From: Calliopum simillimum
Lineage: Eukaryota > Arthropoda > Insecta > Diptera > Lauxaniidae
Assembly (NCBI GenBank): GCA_951812925.1
Contig: OX638370.1
Span: forward strand, 111,428,897 to 111,492,896
DNA length: 64,000 bases
Reading direction: 5' to 3'
Each line of letters begins with the position of its first letter. Position 1 is the first letter of the stretch. A program made the position numbers and the translations under genes. The notes beneath the pieces were generated by a model. The model was given only the letters and a program-made list of their open reading frames with translations, was not told the origin of the DNA and ran no database searches. Below are positions 1 to 13,300 of the stretch, in pieces.

Positions 1-344
1 ACTAGTTTTTGAATGGTCCGTGGTCCTGCAGGGTATGTATAATTTAAAATTACATATGCATAAAACTTCTTTATTTATAATAACCCAGTGTGCCGAACAG
101 CTCCTTTTCAAATCCGTTACGGGTTCCCTTTCTCGTATATTTTATTCGTTACGGGATCCGGTACCAACCTGTTTGCGGGTGAAACTCCTCTCAAAATCTC
201 GAATCATTTTTTTATCTTTTATTTATCTGTTTCAAACCCGAATATACAAAATCAAAATGAATTCGCTTTTAATAATGTAAAAGCTGTATAAATTTAAAAA
301 AAAAAAATTGTAAGCGCTTATTTGTAATTAAAAAAAAAAGCAGA

Positions 345-480
345 GAAAAGAAAAAAACCAATCCATCTTTGGTGGAATTCGAACCCTGGCTCCATCCCAT
401 AGAGATACACAATTTACAAAGATTAGGCATTAGACAACTGTGCGTTGACCTAGATGATGTGATCCGTCACCGCGGCTTTT
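345..480 (-). other. tRNA-like segment, possible SINE head or degraded tRNA
   Basis: Read on the minus strand, the segment has an A-box-like stretch (gcacagttgtctaatgc), then about 50 bases later a B-box-like stretch (gggttcgaattcc), and then a run of seven T that could end pol III transcription. The T stem and acceptor stem do not pair well, so a working tRNA is unlikely. A tRNA-derived SINE head or a chance match are the alternatives. Confidence 0.25.
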
Positions 481-949
481 TGTTTTTAAATACAGCATTA
501 ACGTTATTAAAAGCGAATCCGTTTTCACTTCGCATTTGATATACGTTTCGGGTTCGAAACGGATCCGTTACTGCAGATTAAATTTTTACATTTTTCCGGA
601 CTCGTAACGGCTTCGAAACGGATACGCATCCGCTTTTGTGCACATTGCGAAAGATTTTTAAAAAATATCCAACAAACATATTTGATAGATACATAGCCGG
701 CAACATATTATTTTACAGTGTACGCAGCAACATTTGTCGCAACATCAGAACATGTTGCAAAGCTTTAACACAATACAGAAATATGTTGCCAACTAACCAT
801 ACGACAATTTTCGCAACAGAGAGTACAACGAGCACAAAAAGCCATGTAAAAAGCAACAATTAAAATGAATACAAAAACAAAAAGTGTTACTTTGGCCCAA
901 AGTTAATGCTCGATGCATTGAATAAAACTTGATAACTTCAACTTTACAT

Positions 950-955
950 TCAGTT
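950..955 (+). promoter_or_regulatory. candidate initiator (Inr) of the P450 gene
   Basis: TCAGTT matches the arthropod initiator consensus. Counting the A as +1, bases 28-32 read GGTTT, one base off the DPE consensus. No TATA box is evident. It lies about 400 bases before the ATG, a plausible UTR length. The motif is short, so this is only a candidate. Confidence 0.22.
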
Positions 956-1355
956 TGTGCGAGACATTCGAGGCGTGCGGTTTACAAAATTACAATTGCG
1001 GCGTTTGAGCATTTTTTTTTTTATTTTTTTTACTAACTTGGCTTAACAAAAGAAAGAAAAAAATAATTTTTTTTTTTATTTTTTTATTGATGTAAAATAA
1101 AAAATTCACGGCGCGGTCAACAACGACAATCGAATGTAAAAAACAAACGAATTTCTTTAACAAATGATTTTTTTTTTTTTTTATTCACTGCCACAAATCA
1201 AATTCGCACACTCTGGCGTTGAGTTGAGGAAGGAAAAAAAGTGAAATTAAATATTTAAGCAAAAAATTAGTAAAACAAATTAATTAAATAAAGCTGCCAA
1301 AAATAGCATAGCCAAACAAACACAATAAAAATTCCACAAAATAAGAAATTTCATA

Positions 1356-4300
1356 ATGAATTCATTAACCTTGAATTTATTGAGATTAAGACCAACAACG
1401 GGAACAGCAAATCCATTGATGACCCAATTACTGGCGCTACAACAACAACAACAGCATTCAAAAAATGAAAGTTGCATTTTTGTGCGCGAAAATTCGAGTG
1501 CAACAGCAACAGCTGCAACAACAAGTGGTTGCCCACATTTTGCCGCTGCAGCAGCTACAGATGAAAGCATCACACCAGCTTTACATGCAACAGTTGAATG
1601 GCAACATGCGTTGCCATACAATGAAATTCCTGGACCGAAGCCTATACCAATTTTAGGCAATACATGGAGGTAACTATGTTTTTCTTTTTTTGTTTATATA
1701 ACATAGAATGTAGGTCTACAATTTTTGTAACAATAAAAAACAAAAGACTTAAGCGAAGAACTTGCTCTCAAATTTAAACTTAGGCAGGCCTGTTCCGAAA
1801 TCAGTGTGATTTCAATTACTTTCCATTTAGTATTCTTTTTGATGAAAACGGTGAGTGGAACGATAAAAAGTATCAGAATCTCTTTTGTGGAGAATTGCAG
1901 GTTCTACAAATAATATTGATTTGCATTAATGAAAAAGTAACCGTTTGAGAAATATTCATAAAAAACCGCAAAAAGTCCAAAAATTCAATTTTATCGAATA
2001 CTTCCTAAACGGTTACCTTTTCGTTAATACAAATTAATATTATTTGTAGAACCTGTAATTCTCCACATAAAAGATTCTAATACTTTTTATCGTATGACTC
2101 ACCATTTTCATCAAAAAGTCTCCTAAATGAAAAGTAATTGAAATCACACGGATTTTGGAACAGGCCTGATTCTTTGCAAAATTGAAAGTCAAATCGTCTT
2201 AGAATTCTTTGTCTTACATTTCCACATCAATATTTTGGAATAGTTTTCAAAATGAGCTTATCAAAAGAAAATGTGCTAGATTTAATTGTGCATAAAAAAC
2301 ACGATTTTCCATAATTATCTCACAAAAACATTGCATAAAGTAGCTTACGTACTTAAAAACCTAAGTGAACGATTTACTACGGAAAGAAAAATTGGAAGTG
2401 TTCAAAAAAAAGAATTTATCTCAGAGGAACAAGCAAAAGAAGTGTTATTTGCCAATGAGAAAAATAATGGACTCTCCATTCGAGATGTAACTAAAAAAGT
2501 ACATATGTCGCCCGGAAACGTACAAAAAGTTTCCAGAAAGAAAGGTTTGCAATCATAAATGTACTACTGGCACCAAATAGGAATGATAAGTAAAACACAG
2601 CCGCTAAAACACGCTCACGAAAGCTCTACGACCGTTTTGTACACAATTTTGAATTCATTGTAATGGACGACGCACAAATTACGTCAAAGCTGACTTTAAC
2701 AGCTGGCGGGTCAACTTTTTTACACCGGAAAGAAGAAAAGCCATGTTGCGCCAAATTTAAAGCAAAACAGTGGACAAGTTTGCAAAAGAAATATTTGGTT
2801 TGGCAAGCAATTTGTAAATGTGGTTTGAAGAGCTCAGTATTTGTCACAACTGGTACTATTAACCACCAAATTTATGTGAATTTGATACGTCTTCATGAAA
2901 ACCCTGTGTTATTTTGGCCAGATTTGGCGAGTTGTCACTATGGCAAATTGGCCATGAATTGGTAAAAAGAGAACGGGATCAATGTTGTACCGAAAAATGC
3001 AAATCCTCCGAATTGCTCTGAGCTTCGGTCGATTGGAAAATTGCTAGAAACGAAGAAAGTTGTCAAAAATGAAAAGAAACTAAAACAAAAATATATCAAG
3101 TCACTATCCCAAGTCACCAAAAGTGATGTGCAGGGCTTAATGGTAGGTATTAATTCAAAGTTACGATATTTTGCATATATCTCAACCAAATGATGAAACC
3201 TTTTAATTTTCTTAAAGAAATACCTTTGAGCTTCAAAAAATGTATTACTTTCGTTTTTTTGGTCAAAAAATAAACGTTTAAACGTATATAAATTTATATA
3301 CATTTTTTGTCGACTACTTTTTTTCGAGTACATACCTTAACTGCCTTTCCAAGTAGATGGGACTATCATAGAGGTACAGAAAAAAGTTGACAATCTATCC
3401 ATTATTCATGGACATGTTTGATAGTGACATCTACTTGCATCAGATGCGTGCATGAAAAAAATGTAGATTATTGCATTTGTTTTTTATCACTCATATGAAA
3501 GTCAATTTTTTTTTTCTTTTTTTTCAAATATATTTTGGAAGATAAAAAAGTAGGCCATTAACTTCAGCGAAATGGTTGATATGAAAAATGAACTACAAAA
3601 CCTTTGCTTTGGTGTTATAGTCACCACACCCATTTAGTGACATACACCCTAGAAGAATCAACTAAAAGCCCTACATCCGCTTCGATTTTACATTTGCGTT
3701 AATTTCAGAAAAAAATAATTCTACAGAACTGTGTACATAGTAATGACAAATTTATTTAACAAATTTTTTACGAACGTCATTGTAAGCAGAAATAAATCAC
3801 GTTAATATAGCATGTAAATTGTTTTTGTTGTATAAAATGATAACAACAACAGTAAACAGTCATTGCACTTTCAATAACTTTCGGTTTCTTTTGTGTTAAA
3901 AGCACATGCGCGCCATACCATCAATACAAATAGCAACAACTAAACATTTTTTCGCACTGACTAATTTTCAATAGCCATTCATTTGTATAAAACGTATAGA
4001 TCTTCACAGTTAATTAGCAACAAAAAAAAAAAACATTTTAAGAAAATATTTACTTTTTGAGATCATTAATTTATGTTTAAATCGTGCTACTTTAGTAGCT
4101 TGTAGCTAAAATTCACAAATCGCACAAAGGTATTTTGCCAAAGTTAGACTTCATTAACAACTTCATGTGAAAAGAAAACAAAATGGATTTTTTTCCTTAC
4201 TGACCTTGAATATTTTTGTTATCTGTCAATGGGAATTCATCGGTTTACATTAACTTTGTATTTAAATGTGTCTCGCTGAACATTTATGTGCATATGTATA

Positions 4301-7300
4301 GGTATGGCTGCATAAAATTAAATGCTGCTTGTTAGCATAGTGGTCTAGTTCAAGGTTTTTCAAGGGCAACTATTGATGAGGTTGTTTTTGTGGTTTTCTT
4401 TATGTTTTTCTTTGTTAAATGGAAAATTTAAATGTTAATACAGATTTACATACATATAAATAGGCATGAAAGTTGTGAAATCAAAATAAAACGTAAAAAT
4501 TGTGGATAATTTGCATAAAGCAGCTGGAAATTTGTATCATCTTTAACCAAGTTCTTAGCTTAAGTCTTTTGTTTTTAACATTACAACAGCAAAGAAATGA
4601 AGCAAAAGCTATATGTAGAATAGAAAATGGAAATTGTACTATATTTAGAAAAACAACATTTAAAAATTTAAGTTAAATTTGTTTGTTTTATTTACTCGCT
4701 GCTCGCCTACACTAAAACCAGTTCGTTGCTTAAGTCTTTCGTTTTTCACAAAGAAATTCAGAAATACTTGTGAATTTTAACTTTCTTAATGATGTTTTAA
4801 TGAAGAAGCATTGATTTTATGATGGACATTTTTATTTATTTATGGCTTTTTTTGTGTAAATATTTACATATATATATATATATATGTAAATTAAATTTAC
4901 AACGTGCTAACCAGCGCCAGTGAGGTAATTACCGAAAGTTGAACAAGTTTATGTGCGGATATATAACTGGTTTAGGCACGTAGCACACAAAATCTACATC
5001 TTGTAAATAAATCAGATTATGCATCTGTTTCTATGTGCATACATATGAATGTGTAGTGTTTTCTTCTTCTACTTTTTTTTTATTACAATGTTGAATGAAG
5101 CTCATTTCATATTTTGCATGCATTAATTAAGTAGGTCAAGAGAAAACTCAAATGTGTGCTACATACGGGTTAAACTGGCATAGTAAATATCAAGATGCCA
5201 TAATAAATTTTATTGGCAGCTTTACCGGGTATTACGACATCGTAAAAATATTTTAAATGCCGGAAATTTTTGGCTTAAAACGCATACGTATATGTACTAA
5301 AATCAAAAACAAGATCTTTTAAATCATAAGCATCTATTTTTAAATTCAAAAAACCAATCTTTAAAAAGAAAGCAAATGTTGTCAGCATAATCAAAGTCTT
5401 CTATCTGATCGTTAAAAAATTATAAGGGCGATAAAAGGTGACAATAAGAAGTCCAGCCGGACACCAGAAAGTATTTTCATCTCAAGTTCGGGAGAGCATC
5501 TGATATTTATTTTTTGCAATACAAGGCTTTCATCAATTGAGTACTTTGTAGTCATAAAGTATTTTAATATAGAATTTTTCTTTTTCCTAATATAGGACGC
5601 ACATAAATATCATTTCCTCGCCGCAATATTTTCTGTCGACAAAAGTTCAAAATTCCACAAATCAGTGAAGTGCAGAAAGAAAAGTAAGTGTTTTCTAAGA
5701 GCAGAATTACATGCTGAATCCAAATCTGTAATTGGTTTTACAAAATTTAAATTTGTTAAAAAGTAATTCGCCTTAAAATAAACAAAAGCACGTGGGGTTA
5801 AATAACCAAAAGGAGAAACAGGCATTGGCGACCATGGTAAGGTCGGAAAAAAAGATTCTAAAGAAATTTTCCGAGAAAAAACCAAAACACGGCAGCCAAA
5901 AACAATACTCGTCGCTCCAAAAGAGGTCGTCCAAGAAAAGTAGTATACGTTGAGGAAAGTGGCACCAGCGATTAATGAAGCTCAAGAGAAACTTTTTCAA
6001 GTTAATTTTGTTCTTCTTAATGTTTTGTGAAATTCTGATAAAATAAAAACCCTTAAAATAACAATGATGGTCACTTTTATTATAAAACGAAAGTTTGGTT
6101 GTTTTACTCCACCTTGTTCAAATGCAAAAACCGGATAAACTATGCGAGTTTGAAAAAAATGTTCGTATGAATTTTGTAACAAAGAGTTCAACGAATCAGG
6201 AACAGTTGAAATTTTCAAATTATTATCATAAACAAAGTTTTTACAGAGTGCCAAACACAAAAGTGGTTGTTTAACCCCGTTCTACCCTATTTGCTTTTTA
6301 AGAACTAGGTTGTGAAGCAATGAATCCCAAAAAATTTCTATTCAAAAAATATCTTCATTTCACCTCCTGATTTAGTGTTCTCTGTTAGACGGGGGCAACT
6401 CCAAATTTTCCGATGGGCTGACGGGTGGGTCAGGAATGGTACCATTGACAAGGTTGAAGTTTCATAACTGCTACAGGAATAGAATTATATACATCCATGC
6501 ATCAAGTTTCGAATCGATGTCTATTAAATGTGCAGAGATATAGTGTCTTAAGTGTTTTTTTGGATGTAGTTGTTGTATGCGGGGTGCAACGTCCCATGAT
6601 TACATCCCCAATTTTGTAAGATATTAGCCTGGCAGATTATGACGCGCAGACATCGTGAAAATATGTAAATACGATGTATTTAGTGTATTAAGCGTGATTA
6701 TTATTTTGTGGTATTTTGTACGGGGGGGGTACAATACCCCCTGTCTGATCCACCAATATTTCCTTAAAAACCTATAGGAGCACCAAAAAAACATGTTGTG
6801 AATATGGTCTCAATACGTATGATAGCCCCCCTAAGGAGGGTTTGGAGGAGTTTGGTCAGAAGGGGAAAATTTTTCTCCTTTGAAAAGTAATTTCAAAGTC
6901 CTTTCTAAACGATCAAAAATTGATTTAATTAACAATGGCGGTAGGGTTTGACCCTGTGGTACGAAAACCTTGGGTAACCCGAAAAAACTGACTTCATATT
7001 CGGTTTAAGTGAACTAGAAATTAGTAAAAACAGACTTTTTTAACCCTTTGGGTTTTTTTCTATAGTGAAATAAAGTGGACGAAATATCAGAAGTGGGCAT
7101 GCCACCGAAAAGTGGACGGTGTATAGATAAAATTTTACCACCAAAAATTATTCTTTTGCTAATGCCTCTGGAGCGAGGAATGAGATTTTAATGCAATTTA
7201 GTAACCGGATTTCGGTGAACGTCCTTTGTCAGTTCATAATTTTGGAAAAGTTTCGGTTTTTTTCCGTGATATTTGAATATTTTCGACTTTTCTAATTTTT

Positions 7301-10300
7301 TTGGACTTCGTCTTTGAGAATGTTTGAGAATCTTTTGACGAAAAGATATAAACTGCATCACATAAAGCAGCTGTCAGTAAAAAATATCGAATTTAAATTA
7401 ACAAATCATAATATCGACCGAGTAGAGATCGGTCTACAGGTACTATTTATAATACATCATCGACACAAAAACTAGGGGCGTTATATCAAAAAAGGCCTAG
7501 CTTAATTCCGGTACTGATTATGTTTTCTATGTCAAACCTTTGTTTAAGCTTTTATTTCAATATCATATAAATACTTAAAAGTTTGTAAGTTAAATAAAAC
7601 AAAATATTTGTCAACTAAGAGGTAGGTACGAGTATGTAGATATTGACTTAGCCGCATAAGGCCAGCTCACGTAATACGTAAAGCGAGTCGACAGTGCTTA
7701 ATAGCATATAAATAAACACATGTTGGCATTTAAATGTTTTACGTGTTGAATAAAATTTATTATCTACCAAAAGAAAAAAAGTAATGCAAGCACATAATTT
7801 GCTTCCTGCAACATCATGAAAAGAAAGCAGGTTTGTCGCTTAAGTCTTTTGTTTTTATCAAAGAAATAAAACTTAAATAATAAGTACATAGTTGCAATGT
7901 GAAATATCATTTTGATTCATACATTTATTTCTTTACATAAATATTTATTTATTATTCGTAATAATTTTTATTTATTTATATTTTCGAAGAACGATATGTT
8001 AACATGTAATTCTTATAAAGAACAAAATTTAAACAATACTGAATATTAACAATTGATTTTTCCATTTTAAACTTACAGAATGATGCCTATCATTGGTCAA
8101 TATACCATTTCCGATGTTGCAAAAATTTCATCACTGCTGCATGAACGCTACGGACGTATTGTACGTTTCAGCGGTCTAATTGGACGACCGGATTTATTAT
8201 TCATATACGATGTGGATGAAATTGAAAAGGTAAATTAATATTGATAGTACTCGTATATATTATTAGTAATATACGTTTCATAGCCCCATACTCTTGTAGC
8301 CAAAAATGAAAATCACACATTTAATTGTGAAAAAGCACTTTGTATGAAGAACACTTAAAAGTTGTTATTGACTGAAGCGCATGAGTGCACTCGAAAATGG
8401 TTTTGTTTTTTGAGCAGTTTCATTAGGAGTCACTTTATAACTACTTAAATATATTTTTGAAGAATCGTAGTTTAATTTGTTTGAGCACCATTGTTTTGTA
8501 AAAGTTAGTCATTATTTTTTACAATGACTGTACCCAGCATCAAAGTGACATCTGTATCTGAATGAATTACATAAGTGTATGACGATACTTTTGAACTGAT
8601 TCGCAAAAATTGACTAGCATTACTAAATTTAATTTCTTTATACGAATGAGAGGCATGGTCCACTAAAATGAAACACTTATTTTTCAAATTTGATATATCC
8701 AGAACATGACATGAAGTCATAAAATAATATTTATAAGGGTTTTGTTTAAATTTTCAGTGGGGGTTATTTGCAAAGAAAACAAAAAAAACTAATTGCATTA
8801 TGTTTATAACTTTTCTACTAAAATGAAAACAAAAAAAAGGTTTTTTAAGCAAGAAAGACCGAAAGCTGCTTATACGGAAAACTATTTTTCTAAATAATTT
8901 GCCAAAAACATAAGCTCCATGATGTTTATTTTTTTTAATTCCATAAAATGGCCAATTTTAAATGTCGGCAAAATTCTAAAAATATCGACAAACATCTACA
9001 ATATCGGTAAAAATCTAAGAGTATCGAAAAAATCTAAAGTATCGGTCAAAGTCTAAATATATCGAAAAACATTCAAAATATCGGTAGAAGTCCATAAGTA
9101 TTGAAAAACATCGAAGAAATCAGTAAAAGTCCAAAGATATCGAAAATTTTTAAGTATCGGTAAAAGTCCAAAATTATTGAAAAACATCTAAAACATCGGT
9201 CTAAATATATCGAAAAACAAAAAATAAAAAATATCCAAAAGTATTGAAAAACATACATCAAAGAAATCAGTAAAAGTCCAATGATATCGAAAAACTTTTA
9301 AGTATCGGTAAAAGTCCAAAATTATCGAAAAATATCTCAAATATCTGTAAAAGTCCAAAAGTATCGAAAAACATCGAAGACAACGGTAAAATCCAAAGTT
9401 ATAGAAAAACTTTAAAATATCAATCAAAGTCCAAAAATATCGAAAAATATCTAAAACTCCAAAAATATCGAAAAACATTGAAGAAATCGGGAAAACTCCA
9501 AATAAATTAATCTACATCTCTTTAGAAGGGCACGGCTAGGTGGAACCGATTTTAATTTTAAGGGATATCACCCGCACGTTTTCTTCTGAATTAGTATCTG
9601 GAAACCTTCAGGTACAATACTCCATTTCCCATAAAATCGTACGTGTGGCCGTTTTTGAGAAAACCCAATTTGAATGAAATTTCCATATTAAACGAAAAAA
9701 CCTGAAAAACTAAAGCCAACAAACAAAAACAAACAGAGTAATTTTTAATGTATTTTTCGATGTTGAATTCGAATCCGGCACCAGAATTGCGCTAGCTTGT
9801 CTGAATTTTGAGATATTTTAATCTAAAAGTGCAAAAAACACCGTATTCTTCACACTTTTGCGTTAGGATATCTCAAAAACACAATAAGCTGGCGCAATTC
9901 TAGTGCCATGAGGTGTTTTAAATCCAACAGTCTTTATTCCGCCAACTTCAGCTGTATCCTTAGTTAATAATCGTGGAACTATTTTCATCGAATCATTATT
10001 CATGAGGAAGTTTAACCTTAGTGAATTAAACTCATTGAGATACTTATATTCTTGTTCTTACGGCAACTTATTACTTTTTATCTGAATCCAGATTACAACT
10101 ATAGCGGATTCAATTTTTGCTCACCTCTTTTAACTATTCTTCTTATTGAAAGTATTGTATTATCACAAAACGATTGATCGGTTTATGAACTCAACATAAA
10201 TAAATTCAGATCTCTAAAACTTTGGCAAACACAGACATTTTCCTACAGAGAATTTAGGAGTTTTATACAAGTATGTTTTCATATTCTAATATGTGCATGG

Positions 10301-13300
10301 CAGCGTATCACGAAAGCTTCCGAACAATCCGGTGACCAGTGACATTTTTTTTTTTTTGTATTTGGCGTGATGCATCGTCTCAACAAATATCAAACTTTGT
10401 CTTCAACTACCTTTCAGTTATAAGTTTAAGTGTCTCTGCGAAGTGTCTTATGTGAACATGTGTTTATTATGGTCTTATGGTTAATTAGTATTCATGATAG
10501 ATTGCATTTTTAATAGAGCAATCAGATGTGTTTGGAATATAAATTTAGACACAATTAATAACAAAGCTGCCAAGTGAAATAAGTATCACAACAATTTTTG
10601 AAAAGTATATCGGCTGAGCTTTCTTAATTTGTCTGTCAAATATGTAAATGAGTTTAAAAAAAACATTAGAGGTATTCACGATCTAGAGTAACGTCCTGAG
10701 TAACAGAGTAACAGGGTAACTGTGCACAACCACAACAACAAAATATACGTAAGTTACTCTGTTACTCTTTTACCCTTTTAGTCAAGCTATTTTCTAGTGT
10801 AAAATAATCTTACACTTTTGCCTTTTTTTTACTATTTCTATTTCTATAGAAACGTTTGAATTTGTTTATGATTGAGAGGCAATTTTCGTTCATCAAAAAT
10901 AAAAATTTGAATGGGAGAAAAATATTCATTTAAAAATTTTTTTTTTTGTTGTCAGCTAAGATTATTTTGAGAAACAAAAAGCAAATATACGTGCAAAGTA
11001 TTGAGTATGCTCACTATTCAGAGTAACTGAGTGCACTTTTACCCTGTTACTCAGCTCGTTACTCTAGATCGTGAATAACTCTATTTAGTTTTCTTAAATG
11101 TTTTGAATGCATTAAGAATGCATGCATATATAAAAATTTATTTTTATTTTTGCAGTGCTATCGTAATGAAGGACCAACACCATTTAGACCATCGATGCCA
11201 AGTTTAGTGAAATACAAAAGCGTAGTGCGTAAGGATTTCTTTGGTGATCTTGGCGGTGTTGTCGGCGTGTGAGTTTTGTTTTTAATGCTTTTTTATGCAT
11301 CCACAACTAATGTGTTATTTTATATTTTTGTTTTTAAATAGACACGGTGAAGCATGGCGTGAATTCCGTTCACGTGTACAAAAGCCGGTGCTACAACTAT
11401 CGACTGTACGCCGCTATTTGGCGCCTTTGGAAACCGTAACAAATGATTTTCTACAACGTTGTGAAAGTTTATTAGATGAAAACTCTGAACTGCCTGAAGA
11501 TTTCGATAATGAGATACACAAATGGTCACTGGAATGTGAGTAAAATAATAACACCTAGCATACAGGGTGGGTAGAAATCGGTAGTGCAACGAAAAATGTT
11601 AGATTCCTGGAACTATTCTGAACAACTTTTGCTATTTGCATTTTTCGAAATTCTCAAAACCAACAGAGTTCTTTGAGCCGTTAATTTTGAAAGTGGGGTA
11701 ATGAGACAAAAGTAACGTTATAATATGAATTGGCTGAATAAAATTGGAACAGAACTTTCATGAAAAGTTTACTTGAAATTGTGAAATTGTTGCCATTAAG
11801 CTGAAAAAAGGATATTGGTCAAATAAGTGATTACTAGAAACGCCTAGTGGTCAAAATTAGACCACAAATGTATTAAATAATTTTGGTACTTTTTGGACAC
11901 TTTTAGTACTGTTTTTTTGCTATTTGGTACGAAATAGAAAAGCTCATTTATCATCCCTAGTTAAATTCAAGCGAAATATAAACAAAACAAAAAACGTGAA
12001 GTCAGTGCTATGTTTTTTGTCTTTCTCTTTATGCTTTATCCTTTTTTCGGCTCTGTGTTACCGTGTATTTTGTTGTTGTTCATATTGAAAAATTTGTATT
12101 TAAGTCAAAATATTAACATAATTTTAAATTTGTGCACCTTTCTAATGTATAATTAAAGTCGTACTCCATTTCTAACATAGTACAAAAAGATGGACTAGTT
12201 TTTGTCTTGCGTATTAATAGTATATAGATTAGTGTTTTGAATGGTGGTTGAGATAACTTTACTTCAAAAGAAGATAACTCGAAAACTAAGGGCCCAATGA
12301 GAAAAGTTTAAAGGTGTAGTTTGACAAGAAGCTTATGGCTAGATGTCATTACGAAGACAAGGAAGAAAGCAAGGATATCTCAAAATAATATATTATGTAC
12401 ACACAAACATCATTATGTTGTAGTCTGTAGATTATATTACCATAGAGAAACTAGATATTACATATTAAAAAATATCAATTAAAAAATTTTAAAATTTATC
12501 TGCTTTATTTAAAGGTATAGGACGAGTTGCGCTTGACACACGTTTGGGTTGTCTGGAATCGAATCTATCGCCTGAGTCGGAACCTCAACAAATAATCAAT
12601 GCTGCCAAATATGCATTACGTAATGTTGCTACACTTGAACTGAAAGCGCCCTACTGGCGTTATTTTCCAACACCATTGTGGACGCACTATGTTAAAAATA
12701 TGAATTTCTTCGTAGAGTGAGTATACCTATTAAATAAACCTATTATAAAGTGCAATGAAAAACCAAAAATCGTTGATTCGGATGAAACTTTATGGTGGTT
12801 ATCGTGAATCAAGATTCCCGGGGAATTTTCTTAAACTGCAATAGAGAATGAACGGCAGTCCGAGAAAATTCCCCGGGAATCTTGATTCACGATAACCCCC
12901 TATATGTATAATAGCCTGTTTCCATCGGAGATTTATGAGGTGATTTACGGCTGTTTTCAGATTTATGTGACGTGGGTTACGGCTAAATCACTTCATAAAT
13001 CTAAGGTGGAAACAGGCTATTAAAAAAGTTTTCTTTTTCTTATCAAATGAAATTTATCTCTTATCATAGCAAGAGATCAAAGTCATCGCAAGGGATCGTG
13101 ACAAATGGAGAGATTTCATATTGGCCCTATGCTCCTCCTAGGAGTTAAAGGAGAATACATACATACATATAATCTTATGTCAATATTAAATCAAAACCAA
13201 CTTTTCAGCATTCCGCCGTATTAAAACTACTAATTTTAGTTTTTTCGGTACACTCTTAATGTCTCCTAATGCTATATCTTTCTGATTTCTCTTATATTCC

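Larger units (their letters stand above)
1..1355. other. 5' flank and probable 5' UTR of the P450 gene, repeat-bearing
   Basis: No credible protein-coding gene is visible. The first 620 bases hold scattered motifs built on 'ggatccgttacggg' and 'gaaacggat'. A related scrap recurs at about 55795-55895, so this is probably an old interspersed repeat. From about 1000 the sequence becomes long A and T runs, as expected for 5' UTR and flank of the gene starting at 1356. Confidence 0.5.

Noticed and set aside
1280..1660. 126-codon frame on the minus strand, rich in Ala, Val and Cys
   Set aside because: It is the antisense shadow of the Gln/Ala repeats in P450 exon 1; no domain and the sense strand is clearly coding.
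5790..6300. Possible element bounded by 'ggggttaaataac' and 'gtttaaccccg', with a frame ending NNTRRSKRGRPRK
   Set aside because: The inverted ends are short and imperfect and no transposase is readable; not enough to call an element.
9073..9478. Minus-strand frames rich in Phe, Tyr and Ile
   Set aside because: Produced by translating the tandem array at 8960-9500; period matches the DNA repeat.
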